NCBI GenBank assembly: GCA_934546745.1
Contig: CAKTDV010000030.1
Span: 1-19,894 of the forward strand
DNA: 19,894 nucleotides
Source: an uncultured Desulfovibrio sp.
Lineage (GTDB): Bacteria > Desulfobacterota > Desulfovibrionia > Desulfovibrionales > Desulfovibrionaceae
Direction of reading: 5' to 3'
The notes beneath the pieces were generated by a model. It was not told where the DNA came from. It was given only the letters and a program-made list of their open reading frames with translations, and made no database searches. The translations under genes were made by a program, and so were the position numbers. Below are positions 1 through 7,809 of the stretch, in pieces. The stretch's first letter is position 1. Each line of letters begins with the position of its first letter.

Positions 1-18
1 CGCTTCCGCTTGGTTTGA

Positions 19-235
19 ACGTACCTCTTCAAAAGGTACTAAACTATATTTATATTATTTAGAAGATAATGACATATAAACATGCTATTTCGCTCCGCCC
101 TCCTCACAGGTTGGGGAAGGTTTTTTATTGATGGCAAGCAAACTCAAAAAATTTCATTTTAATTTTAAAAAAATATTTAATTAAAATTTTTTTTAAGTTG
201 TTGCTTGCCATCGTGCAGAGAGAGGGGCGGAGAGC
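19..235. repeat. Nested inverted repeats around an AT-rich core (possible replication origin)
   Basis: A perfect 12-bp inverted repeat (GATGGCAAGCAA at 130-141, its complement at 201-212) encloses about 59 bp that are almost only A and T. Outside it lies a second, imperfect pair: GCTCCGCCCTC-like bases near 91-104 and the matching GAGGGGCGGAGAGC at 222-235. A small palindrome (GTACCT/AGGTAC) lies near 20-37. No open frame with a ribosome site is seen here. The region sits directly 3' of the Prim-Pol/helicase gene, where several satellite elements keep their origin, so an origin is a reasonable inference. A large terminator-like structure is the alternative, but no T-run follows the stem on either strand. 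Confidence 0.5.
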
Positions 236-241
236 TAGTGA

Positions 242-2587
242 CTACCCCATCATCTCATTAATAACCTGAGCAGATTCTGATGATTGAGCAATATAGGCAT
301 TGGCAATATCTTGAGGAGTAGATATATTTCCAATGGAAGTTCCATCAACATAAGCAAGATAAGTTTGTCCATTATATACCTTATTGCCTTTCATGAGATT
401 TACCATCCCATCTTTCAAGATATTTTGAGAAGCAAGAAGAGTCTTTGAAACAAGCTGTTCATTTCCAATATATTCATCTGCATCAACACGTTCTTTTATG
501 AGAGCAAGCATATCTGATGCTCTAAATAATATAATTTTATTTTCATGTACAATATGAAAAAAGTGCTTGAGAATAATATTGTTTTCTATTTGAGACAAAG
601 CGTTTACCATTCTTCTGTTTTGAAGGATAGTGTGATAGTAAGTAAAACCTAATCCCATTATATCACAATATGCTTGCCCCAACCTATCGAAATCGGCATG
701 TCTCGATTGGTTTAGGGGACGGTACCTGTTGAGAATTCCAAGAACAAATGAAGCAAGATAGACGAACTCAATTCTTATTTTAGGATAAAGAGATGTTAAT
801 TGTTGTGTGATTTCGGCTTCCGATTTGAAATTATTCCTTGTTTTGATATGCATAAAGGATATTCTTGAAACAAAGTCATGTTCAAGATTTTTGGGGATGG
901 AAACACTAACAAGTATGAGTGGGCATTTCAACCGAAGCATAATGGAGTCCGAATCTGTATACATTTTTCTTGCAAATGAGAATCCGTTACTATATGCCAG
1001 ACAAAAATCTTCTTGTACATGTTTATTGAGGCCGGAGAAATTATCAATGAAGCCGATAGCGGCAGTAGAGAGTAAGAGTTTCAAATCTTCACTTTTTTTA
1101 GGAAGAGAAGCCCCCGCTTCCCAAGGGTCGAATATATTCTTTATGGCTTTTGCCAGCGAAGTTTTCCCACTTGCATAAGAACCATGTAAATAGAGAATTG
1201 GTGATGCTATGTCGTTAAATAAATAGCTTAGAATAAGAATATTTAAATAGTGCCGTTCCAAGGAATCGCTTATATCGAACAAGTCCCACAATTGTTCAAT
1301 ATGAGATAATCCATTAGGTTTAAAATTTGTATCTATTTCAACAGGCAACGTTAATTTATTACGTATTAAAAGAAACTCAGGTTGCTGTATTACTCCAATT
1401 CTGTCAGGAATTATCTTGATACAACGGTTATCCTGTGTTCCCATATCGTAAAGTAATAAACCGTTCTCTTGGTGAAATCTATTTATCCTCTTTATTGGAA
1501 TGGCACTATTCTCAATATCATTTTTCACAATTGATAAAGCAACTTTGAAATGTGGTAGCAAAATGCTTTTCTTGAGCGTAGTTAAAAGCATTTTATTAAC
1601 ATATCCCAAGAAAGAATTTGAATCTATATCAACAAAATCATTACCAGTTGTTTTAGATATTAATGCATAATATTCTTTGTTTTCATCAACATAGTACTTC
1701 AAATTTTGCATTATACTATAGGCTTCATTTACAATATTAATTTCTTTCTTTGTATTTACAGGAGGATTTTGATTTACAAACTCCTGTGCTTTTTTCAATT
1801 CATTCATAAAATAAGCTTCCTTTTTTTCATTAATCTTATCACCTATTGGGTTTTGCGCAAAAATAGCCCTTATTTCCTCTTCGGGTACACCTTTATTGAT
1901 TAAAGATAGCATGACAGACATGGATTTTTCTGAACGTTCCCCTATCGGCGCACCTTCCTTAATACGGTTTTCCAATTCTTCAGAAAGGTAAATTTGCTTT
2001 TGAAAGGGCTCTTTAGGAGTTAAATTTTTACCTGTATTCTGAAAGTACAAATCAAGTATCCATTGGGGTGGGTTAGCCAAAGGTGACCAGTCTTCAACTT
2101 GGTAAAAACTTCCCTTCGGGTACGAAGACCCCGGAGCCACCACGTAACCCCCAAGGCCCCTGAGTTCAAAGCCTCCTAGATTATGGTAATTTCGTGTTTT
2201 ATACTCTCCATCCTCAGGATATTTGAAATAGTAGTGATAGCCTCTACCGGTTTTTACGGTAAACGTTTGTGGTATGGTTAATTTGTTTTTTTCCATGTAA
2301 TCATGGTACTTATTTACATAATCTATATCAAGTACAAGAAATCCATTTGCAGGGCCACAACAAAGAGCAATCATGTCCGTGTTAAAATCATCCATAACTT
2401 GCTTCTGAGTGCATCCTATTTGCCAATCTTTACACTTGGGAGCTTTTGGATGTGCATTTTTTGTTCCCAGTAATGGCACCGTTGAAAAACATGATGCAAG
2501 TTGATAAAAAATTCTCTGCTGTTCTTCTTCTGAGATTTCATTTATTCGTTGTGACTCCGTAAAAATACTTTTTAAAGATTGCAACAT
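242..2587 (-). CDS. Prim-Pol / superfamily 3-like helicase replication protein
   Basis: This is a 781-residue bifunctional replication protein. The N-terminal half looks like a bifunctional DNA primase/polymerase (archaeo-eukaryotic primase type). It has the acidic motif LVLDID at about 84-89, the TGRGYHYYF block at 113-121, and the GGFELRGLGGYVVAPGS block at 138-154. The C-terminal half carries a Walker A motif, GSYASGKTS, at 469-477. A Walker B-like GFIDN follows at 512-516, and a conserved ...SIPKNLEHDFVSRISF stretch near 563-578 could hold the arginine finger. Proteins of this layout start and unwind replication origins in phages, satellites and plasmids. A purine-rich ribosome site (AAAGGAAAAAG) precedes the ATG. 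The gene is AT-rich and ends next to a nested inverted repeat that may be its origin. I am confident of the class but not of the exact family. Confidence 0.85.
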   Translation of the reverse strand: MLQSLKSIFTESQRINEISEEEQQRIFYQLASCFSTVPLLGTKNAHPKAPKCKDWQIGCTQKQVMDDFNTDMIALCCGPANGFLVLDIDYVNKYHDYMEKNKLTIPQTFTVKTGRGYHYYFKYPEDGEYKTRNYHNLGGFELRGLGGYVVAPGSSYPKGSFYQVEDWSPLANPPQWILDLYFQNTGKNLTPKEPFQKQIYLSEELENRIKEGAPIGERSEKSMSVMLSLINKGVPEEEIRAIFAQNPIGDKINEKKEAYFMNELKKAQEFVNQNPPVNTKKEINIVNEAYSIMQNLKYYVDENKEYYALISKTTGNDFVDIDSNSFLGYVNKMLLTTLKKSILLPHFKVALSIVKNDIENSAIPIKRINRFHQENGLLLYDMGTQDNRCIKIIPDRIGVIQQPEFLLIRNKLTLPVEIDTNFKPNGLSHIEQLWDLFDISDSLERHYLNILILSYLFNDIASPILYLHGSYASGKTSLAKAIKNIFDPWEAGASLPKKSEDLKLLLSTAAIGFIDNFSGLNKHVQEDFCLAYSNGFSFARKMYTDSDSIMLRLKCPLILVSVSIPKNLEHDFVSRISFMHIKTRNNFKSEAEITQQLTSLYPKIRIEFVYLASFVLGILNRYRPLNQSRHADFDRLGQAYCDIMGLGFTYYHTILQNRRMVNALSQIENNIILKHFFHIVHENKIILFRASDMLALIKERVDADEYIGNEQLVSKTLLASQNILKDGMVNLMKGNKVYNGQTYLAYVDGTSIGNISTPQDIANAYIAQSSESAQVINEMMG

Positions 2588-2594
2588 AAAGCTT

Positions 2595-2733
2595 TTTCCT
2601 TTTTATTCCAGCTACTATGCTGGAACAATGAGAATAAGTTAATTACACGCATGGCCTACTCACAGGGTAGAACGTTTCCAATAAGCGTGCTTTTCACTAA
2701 AACTATATCCATATAAAATTTTTCCCAAGTAAC
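2595..2733. other. Intergenic region upstream of the primase gene
   Basis: This stretch contains a small hairpin (CCAGC...GCTGG at 2609-2624) close to the start of the Prim-Pol gene. It presumably contains that gene's promoter, since two terminators separate it from the upstream gene. I could not pick a convincing -35/-10 pair. Confidence 0.3.
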
Positions 2734-2758
2734 AAAAAAGGCCGGAATTAATCCGGCC
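2734..2758 (-). terminator. Rho-independent terminator, first of a tandem
   Basis: On the minus strand a 7-bp GC-rich stem (GGCCGGA/TCCGGCC, 2740-2758) is followed by a run of six T (2734-2739). It lies downstream of the TGT-like gene and is the second hairpin met by transcripts leaving it. Confidence 0.85.
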
Positions 2759-2767
2759 CAATGCATG

Positions 2768-2794
2768 AAAAAAGGCCATCCAAAATAAATGGCC
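2768..2794 (-). terminator. Rho-independent terminator, second of a tandem
   Basis: The stem GGCCAT/ATGGCC (2774-2779 with 2789-2794) is followed on the minus strand by six T (2768-2773). Together with the neighbouring hairpin it insulates the primase gene from the TGT-like pair. Confidence 0.8.
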
Positions 2795-2828
2795 TCCTTT
2801 TCATATCGATTCAGCTAAGTCAAATCAG

Positions 2829-3722
2829 TTAGAAATCGAATTTTACCCCATTACTAGATTGAATTTTTGTTATTCTTTCTTGTATATCACAATAGTAATA
2901 AGCATTTGTCACAACAAGATTATTATTTATATCCTTCATTAAATCATCAATAGTCATTCCAAGTCCATTTGAGATATAATGTTCGTACTCGTCAAAGAGT
3001 TTTTTATCTCCCAATATATAATTATCTTTTTTAGTTCCATTTTTCATTTCTCGGTTAAAATTAATTATTATACTTTTATTATTTGAATCGCTATAGAAAA
3101 TTCCTTGTCTATTTTTCGCATGCTGAATTGCTGATGATGAATCAGAAGACCATGCTTTTGTTTTGGAAAGAAACTCCAATGCAGTGCATCCAAGAAGATG
3201 AACTTTCTTTCCGTTATTATAAAGCTCTTCTATAACTTCAATCGCTTTTTTCTTTTTCCCAAGTAATTTTCTAGAAATTGCAATATGTGAATTTTGTATC
3301 GATATCATATACTTTATCTCTGATTTATCGAAAGAATGCATTACAGGCATGGAATTAACTCCTTTTCTCATCATGTAAGCACGTATTTCTTCATTTAGGT
3401 ATAAAGATTCTGGCTCAAACGAGTAATCAAAATTGATAAAAAAATCAACGTCGTTAGCGATATTATTTGCAAAAATTATATAATTATCGACTGTTGCAAG
3501 TATATCTCTACGTCCTTTATGATTTCCACTATTAAGAGTATATGTTCCTGAATCAATCATAATTGAATTTATAGATTTTCCAAGTGTTAATATATTAAAT
3601 ATTTTTTGATTGCGATACTCTTTTGCATCAAATGCTTCGAGAATATTTATATTTGTATTTTTATTTTTATCTATTAAATTATTAATATGACTATAACTTA
3701 ACGCTGACAAATATATATTCAT
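2829..3722 (-). CDS. tRNA-guanine transglycosylase-like (DpdA-type?) protein
   Basis: This 297-residue protein shows scattered features of the TGT-like TIM-barrel superfamily, which exchanges guanine for a 7-deazaguanine in tRNA or, in DpdA-type members, in DNA. Seen directly: DSGTYTL at 57-63 (the place of the DSGG-type substrate aspartate in TGT enzymes), FINFD at 95-99, PVMH at 126-129, KVHLLG at 173-178, and SSDSSSA at 192-198, whose Asp194 could be the nucleophile. The protein is shorter than queuine TGT and I see no CxCx2C zinc site. Its start overlaps the stop of the upstream gene by 4 bp, so the two are translationally coupled. No preQ0 synthesis gene lies in the window, so any base would have to come from the host. 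The family call is pattern-based and only moderately secure; the substrate is unknown. Confidence 0.55.
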   Translation of the reverse strand: MNIYLSALSYSHINNLIDKNKNTNINILEAFDAKEYRNQKIFNILTLGKSINSIMIDSGTYTLNSGNHKGRRDILATVDNYIIFANNIANDVDFFINFDYSFEPESLYLNEEIRAYMMRKGVNSMPVMHSFDKSEIKYMISIQNSHIAISRKLLGKKKKAIEVIEELYNNGKKVHLLGCTALEFLSKTKAWSSDSSSAIQHAKNRQGIFYSDSNNKSIIINFNREMKNGTKKDNYILGDKKLFDEYEHYISNGLGMTIDDLMKDINNNLVVTNAYYYCDIQERITKIQSSNGVKFDF

Positions 3723-4429
3723 AAGGACATCTCTTTTATAAAATTCAATACTTTTTCTTTACGCTGTTTTGTAAAAAAAGGCTTAAATTCATCCTTAAGA
3801 TCTTTATTATTGCAAATAACATCAATTGTATTAAACATATCATAGAATTTTATTCCAATATCTTTTTTCGATTTTGAATGATTGGAACTAGTACATATTA
3901 CACTTTTCTTGTGTTTGTTTTGCAATATTGATTTTAATGTAACTGTTTTATTTTTTGACTCACTTAATCTCTTGTAATCACTGGCATCAATATCACATTC
4001 TCTAAGACCTTTTTTAATGCATTCTCTAAGAGGTATCTTCTCTACTCCTGATATTTTCATTTTTTTCATTTTTTCGCATATAATATAAAGCTGTTCATCC
4101 TCAATTGTGTCAATGTTCCCATATATAGATAGTATTTTTGTTAAATCTATATGTTTAATATCGTGATGGTATGTGATAATGATTTTTAATGTGTCAAATC
4201 CGAGATAATAAAATTTATCGATATTCGGTATTTTAGCCAGTTTCATGGATGCTACAAAATCACTTTCTGAAACCAAAGGTCTTCTTTTTTGTTCGATAAT
4301 AATATCCGTGTTAACGATACTATTTACATCTAAATGTTTTGCTTTTTCGATATTCTCTTTCGCTGTTGCCACCTGATACTCTTTATATCTTCTCTCTGTT
4401 TCTGCGCGGTTTGCTTCATCCTGTGTCAT
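3719..4429 (-). CDS. Unknown protein coupled to the TGT-like gene
   Basis: This is a 236-residue lysine-rich protein that I do not recognise. The start chosen is the ATG at 4429, because GGAGGAG lies seven bases before it. An ATG two codons upstream touches the ribosome site and a longer frame up to 4483 has none. It begins with a charged helical stretch (MTQDEANRAETERRYKEYQ). The middle has alternating hydrophobic segments without a membrane helix. Near residues 170-195 a basic, serine-rich stretch (around NKHKKSVICTSSNHSKSKK) could touch nucleic acid. Its stop overlaps the start of the TGT-like gene by 4 bp, so the two probably act together. The low GC matches the rest of the left island. 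Confidence 0.75.
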   Translation of the reverse strand: MTQDEANRAETERRYKEYQVATAKENIEKAKHLDVNSIVNTDIIIEQKRRPLVSESDFVASMKLAKIPNIDKFYYLGFDTLKIIITYHHDIKHIDLTKILSIYGNIDTIEDEQLYIICEKMKKMKISGVEKIPLRECIKKGLRECDIDASDYKRLSESKNKTVTLKSILQNKHKKSVICTSSNHSKSKKDIGIKFYDMFNTIDVICNNKDLKDEFKPFFTKQRKEKVLNFIKEMSL

Positions 4430-4689
4430 CAGCATACTCCTCCAACTTTTCTTGCAACATATTGAAATAAAATGACTTTTCACACTATAGGGCCAAGTCT
4501 GAGCCTTTTTTGATTTTGTCCTTAAATTTCATAGGGTTGCAATGAAAGTTCTTTGTGTGGTGAAAGGAATGACATCGCCCCAGCATTTGCTGAGAGTCCT
4601 TTGCATAATACTATATATATGAAATTCCTTGTTGCATGGATATGAGTAACGTGTTGGAGCGTGTATGGACGCTCCGTCTCCGCGAGGAC

Positions 4690-4715
4690 AAAAAAAGCCC
4701 CTCAAAAGAGGGGCT
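4690..4715 (-). terminator. Rho-independent terminator after the 241-aa gene
   Basis: The stem AGCCCCTC/GAGGGGCT (4696-4703 with 4708-4715) has an AAAA loop and is followed on the minus strand by seven T. It ends transcription of the gene at 4740-5465. Confidence 0.9.
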
Positions 4716-4739
4716 GATGCCTTCTGAACCGCTAGGGAG

Positions 4740-5465
4740 CTATCCTTGTTGGCATATCTGCGTCGCTAACGCTTTTATGTTCTCCGTGATTGGGCAGCCG
4801 CAAGCAAGCAATGCTTTCATTTCCTTCTCAGCGCGTGATAGCACTGTTTCCTTCGTAGGACGGCGAGCAGATGTCTTCTCAATAAAAGAAGCCAACTTAT
4901 CGATGTCCTCTTCCTTCATATTTTTTTTGACAAGACGCGATTTAACCGTCTTGACGAATCTTGTTGTCACATGTCGAGAGGTTTCCCGATTCTTACAAGC
5001 ATCTAACAGCTTTTGTTTCCCGGTTGTGATAGAGCGATTCTCGATAACCCAGCAGAGCAAAGTGCGTTCCCATGCGTCGCCTTGTGAAAGCAAGTTGTTC
5101 ATGTTCAACTCTTTCAGCAGAGATTCCAAGGGTGTCCCTTTAGGCTTGAGGGATTCCGCAGTAGAAATCCTCTCTGCAATACAGACCACATTGGCTTGGG
5201 AAGAACTCTCGTCATTTAAAAGAAGTGGGACACGGCTAAGCGTAATGTATGCCTCAACCTCAGCAGCTGTGTAGTTCAGAGCATTGCAAATACGCTTCAG
5301 CTCAGAAGGCCAGAACTCGCCAGCAAGATTCTTGATATTGCTGGCAAGGGTAGCCCTCTCAGACAGAGTGGAAGACTCCATCTGCGTTATCCACTGAGTG
5401 ATAACTTCCTGTGCGCTAGGATTGATTGAGGGAGAACCAGATACTTCAGAATTGAAAGTAGGCAT
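4740..5465 (-). CDS. Unknown helical protein behind a structured leader
   Basis: This 241-residue, soluble and largely helical protein has no motif that I recognise. The N-terminus is Ser/Pro-rich. A region near residues 45-80 (LAGEFWPSELKRICNALNYTAAEVEAYI) could form packed helices. The C-terminal third is very basic (about 160-215), with many Arg and Lys, which would suit nucleic-acid binding. The start is supported by AAGGAGG eight bases before the ATG. That ribosome site is itself part of a hairpin stem followed by a T-run, and about 190 bp of leader separate it from a plausible promoter. Its own terminator follows at 4690-4715, so it is a single-gene unit. Expression is probably controlled in the leader. 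Confidence 0.75.
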   Translation of the reverse strand: MPTFNSEVSGSPSINPSAQEVITQWITQMESSTLSERATLASNIKNLAGEFWPSELKRICNALNYTAAEVEAYITLSRVPLLLNDESSSQANVVCIAERISTAESLKPKGTPLESLLKELNMNNLLSQGDAWERTLLCWVIENRSITTGKQKLLDACKNRETSRHVTTRFVKTVKSRLVKKNMKEEDIDKLASFIEKTSARRPTKETVLSRAEKEMKALLACGCPITENIKALATQICQQG

Positions 5466-5659
5466 AAAAAAAGCCTCCTTGGGTTGTGATTATTCACTAA
5501 TCATGGAGGCTGTACAAACGAATGTACCAGCCTCAGAAACACTCCACAAAAAATAATTTTTCCTAATAAGATTTAGCTGTAGCTTGCGCCAGCCTTTAAT
5601 TATTTTTTGTCGCGATATTTCTGAGCTGCTGGTCTCCTTTGAGCTGGTATGACGAATTT
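5466..5659 (-). promoter_or_regulatory. Structured 5' leader with competing hairpins and sequestered ribosome site
   Basis: The untranslated leader contains several complementary segments. A long hairpin pairs 5546-5558 with 5598-5610 (perfect 13-bp ACAAAAAATAATT repeat) and 5532-5539 with 5618-5625 (CTCAGAAA), extended by CCAGC/GCTGG. Next, GGCTGTAC (5508-5515) pairs with GTACCAGCC (5524-5532). Finally AGCCTCC (5472-5478) pairs with GGAGGCT (5505-5511), followed on the minus strand by a T-run that reaches the ATG. Bases 5508-5511 can join either of the last two hairpins but not both. The last stem contains the AAGGAGG ribosome site. This is the layout of an attenuator or translational switch. 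The ligand or trigger is unknown. Confidence 0.55.
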
Positions 5660-5665
5660 CTTTAG

Positions 5666-5693
5666 AGGATAATAGGAAATTAAAATATGTCAA
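5666..5693 (-). promoter_or_regulatory. Candidate sigma-70 promoter for the 241-aa gene
   Basis: On the minus strand a perfect TTGACA (5688-5693) is followed after 16 bases by TATCCT (5666-5671). It sits just beyond the terminator of the upstream DUF6573 gene and would start a leader of about 190 nt. Confidence 0.5.
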
Positions 5694-5697
5694 GCTC

Positions 5698-5728
5698 AAA
5701 AAAAAGGCCAAGCATCACTGCTTGACCT
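5698..5728 (-). terminator. Rho-independent terminator after the DUF6573 gene
   Basis: On the minus strand the stem AGGTCAAGCA/TGCTTGGCCT has a short loop and is followed by eight T (5698-5705). It lies about 25 bases after the stop codon at 5752. Confidence 0.9.
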
Positions 5729-5751
5729 TTCCTGCGGAGCTCTAAGGCTTC

Positions 5752-6141
5752 CTATTCATCTTCGGGGAGCATGACGGTCAAAACGGCTTCGCCTTCATCT
5801 CCCGGCCCAGCAACGGCCAGTAGGTCCACAGCCTCGCTGCGTCCCGTCTCCGCATCCATCACAAAAGCCACCTTGAAGGTCAGTCTGTCACCTTTCGCGC
5901 CCAGAGCATTGAAGTAGAGAACCGTCAAAACGTCTATCAGGCGTCCTGAAAGCGATTGCCCTATCTTCTCGCACGCTTCGCTTGGGTTAATGTAACTGTA
6001 CAGCAAATTTCGCGTAATAGCGACAGGAATGTTAAAGCCACACTCTTTCGCAGTATTTGATACATCAAAAAGCATGTGGTCTTCTATTGCCTGTCTTCTG
6101 CTATAAGTATGGATAATGTAAAATTCTTCCTGTTCTTTCAT
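5752..6141 (-). CDS. DUF6573 family protein
   Basis: This 129-residue protein has the pattern of the DUF6573 family. A short N-terminus is followed by YSRRQAIEDHMLFDVSNTAKECGFNIPVAITR-type sequence, then a helix (SLSGRLIDVLTVLYFNAL), and at the end strands carrying FKVAFVMD and AVLTVMLPEDE. The family is small, is common in phages, plasmids and integrative elements, and has no proven role that I know of. The start is placed at the internal ATG at 6141: GGAGG lies eight bases before it, while the ATG at 6156 overlaps that ribosome site. It is followed by its own terminator and stands as a single unit. Its GC content is higher than that of the neighbours, so it may have a separate history. Confidence 0.7.
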   Translation of the reverse strand: MKEQEEFYIIHTYSRRQAIEDHMLFDVSNTAKECGFNIPVAITRNLLYSYINPSEACEKIGQSLSGRLIDVLTVLYFNALGAKGDRLTFKVAFVMDAETGRSEAVDLLAVAGPGDEGEAVLTVMLPEDE

Positions 6142-6445
6142 TTGTTTTTCCTCCATATCTGTGATGATATGAAGTAAATATCTATACCTATTCCGTTAAG
6201 ATGTCATGATATAAAGCAAAATAACAGTGCGTATTTCCCCCTGAAAACTTCCAGAGGCAAAAACGGACATTGGGCCATATTTTAATTTTAAGGCACGAAA
6301 ATTAAAAAAATGAAGTCCTCTATGCCCAACAGGAAAAAATCCCGGAGAATCAAAATTTGGGCTTTTTTGGGGGATAGGGGGAATTTGCCTCCCGGAGGGG
6401 AAGCTCTGGTGGGGTGGAGAAGAGGAAATTCAGGGAAGAGGGCAA
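6142..6445. other. Gene-free stretch of about 300 bp
   Basis: No convincing gene lies here. A short plus-strand frame from about 6311 to 6460 has no ribosome site. The right half is rich in G-runs and A-runs on the plus strand. The AATTTTAAGG...AAAATT bases near 6283-6305 form a weak hairpin. The promoter of the DUF6573 gene should lie in the left part; a TATAGA near 6180 is a possible -10, but no -35 fits well. Confidence 0.3.
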
Positions 6446-6480
6446 AGAAAAAGCGGTAGATGGACGAGCCATGTACCGCT
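6446..6480 (-). terminator. Rho-independent terminator after the 71-aa gene
   Basis: AGCGGTA/TACCGCT (6452-6458 with 6474-6480), with a further ATGG/CCAT pairing inside, forms a stem followed on the minus strand by TTTTTC. It lies about 20 bases past the stop at 6502. Confidence 0.85.
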
Positions 6481-6501
6481 TTGGAAAAGGTTGTTTCAGG
6501 G

Positions 6502-6717
6502 CTACCGGGCCATGTTCACAATCCGGGTCACCTGATAGGTGAAGAGGATGTCCGCCTCGCTGGCATTGCGGAGAAACGCCTCCAAGTACCCTCTGGCATA
6601 CTCCGTGGAAATCTCCTTGAGTTGCCGTATCCGCTCCTCGTCTGGGGAGGCTCCCATATCCAGCGACAGTTCCAGCAGAATCTTGTCCCTCCGCTCTTCT
6701 ACGAAAGCTTTATCCAT
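6502..6717 (-). CDS. Small helical protein, unknown
   Basis: This 71-residue acidic protein starts MDKAFVEERRDKILLELSL and is almost entirely predicted helix by eye. It has a heptad-like spacing and no cysteine or membrane segment. AAGGAG seven bases before the ATG supports the start. A terminator follows immediately, so it may be the last gene of a transcript that also carries the YaaW-like and TM genes. The gap to the gene upstream is only 67 bp and shows no terminator. I do not recognise a family. An accessory or antidote role for the upstream pair is speculation. Confidence 0.65.
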   Translation of the reverse strand: MDKAFVEERRDKILLELSLDMGASPDEERIRQLKEISTEYARGYLEAFLRNASEADILFTYQVTRIVNMAR

Positions 6718-6784
6718 TGTGCATCTCCTTATGGATAGAGTTTCGTATTCATATCTCTATGGAATAGCGGAAAGTGACATATCC

Positions 6785-7807
6785 TTAACGAGGAATATAA
6801 AATTGTTTATTTTGATCTTCAAGAGCTTTAAGTTGTTTTGGCACTCCTTGTGGGATAGTAACAATATATTCATTTATACCAACTTTATTTATATTTTGCA
6901 ATGCATTCTTTTCTATATTGAGTGCATGTTGTTCTCCAAGAACAAATTTTTTCTTTTCGTTGAATGCATATTGTAATGTATCATATTTTAGTGAATTGTA
7001 GTATTCATAAAAATGAGTTGCATATCTGTCTGCAATCAGGAATTCCTCTAGCCTGCAAAATAGAGAATACTCCATCATCATTCCATATGGCAAAACTTGA
7101 AGTGTGTCTTCGATAAATGTATAACACAAGTGAGCATACTCTTCTGAATGAGTGCTGAGCATTGTGTTTTTTAAACTGCTGCATTCCATCAACAAATTGT
7201 GACGATGAGAAGTTAGAGATTGAAGCTGTCCCTGAAAAATATTGTCTTTAGTAAGAGATGCTTTGTTTTGATCTGTATATACGGTGATTGTTTGCAATGC
7301 TGCATGATATTTTTTAATATACTCATAAATTTGTTGTTGCCTTATTTCTTTTAAAAGATATTCTATATTACTAAGACGGCGACTAATTTCGTCCATTTTT
7401 TTTGAGAGATATTTAGCAGAAAGAACTATTGCACCAACGACAACAGCGGAAGAGCATACAGTAAGCAAAACATTTGTCTGGGACAACGACAATAGCGATG
7501 ATATATCCTCTTGAATATGTACTAAATCTCTAGATACATTTCTTAGTTGCACATTAGCCGCAAGGCTGCTCCCTGTATTTACGATGCTACTTGCTGTTTT
7601 CACAATAGAAAGCGGTCCCCCTGTGAGCAAAGATGATAGAAAAGAAGAAGAGTTATCCACTGCTTTCAGAGGAAGATGCGTCAAAATTTTACCTCCCTCG
7701 TATACAACACCTCCATTAGGGGCAATTTTAGCGCACCCAGAGATAATTTTTTGAGTTATAGCTGGAGAAACAGATTCCCAAACGATTTTGTAAAGCGCAT
7801 CTTTCAT
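6785..7807 (-). CDS. Single-TM coiled-coil protein, partner of the YaaW-like protein
   Basis: This is a 340-residue membrane protein of no family I can name. Its first 110 residues are rich in Gly, Ser and small hydrophobic residues. One clear membrane helix spans about 112-133 (NVLLTVCSSAVVVGAIVLSAKYL without its ends). A coiled-coil-like stretch follows at 134-165 (KKMDEISRRLSNIEYLLKEIRQQQ region), then a mostly helical C-terminal domain. AAGGAG lies six bases before the ATG, inside the last codons of the YaaW-like gene. With a gap of only 2 bp the two are translationally coupled. The layout suggests a membrane-anchored effector or sensor, but that is inference. Confidence 0.8.
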   Translation of the reverse strand: MKDALYKIVWESVSPAITQKIISGCAKIAPNGGVVYEGGKILTHLPLKAVDNSSSFLSSLLTGGPLSIVKTASSIVNTGSSLAANVQLRNVSRDLVHIQEDISSLLSLSQTNVLLTVCSSAVVVGAIVLSAKYLSKKMDEISRRLSNIEYLLKEIRQQQIYEYIKKYHAALQTITVYTDQNKASLTKDNIFQGQLQSLTSHRHNLLMECSSLKNTMLSTHSEEYAHLCYTFIEDTLQVLPYGMMMEYSLFCRLEEFLIADRYATHFYEYYNSLKYDTLQYAFNEKKKFVLGEQHALNIEKNALQNINKVGINEYIVTIPQGVPKQLKALEDQNKQFYIPR

Positions 7808-7809
7808 AT

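Noticed and set aside
5490..5711. 73-codon minus-strand frame in the leader of the 241-aa gene
   Set aside because: It starts at a TTG inside a terminator stem, lacks a ribosome site and overlaps the promoter and long hairpin. A regulatory leader peptide is possible but not supported.
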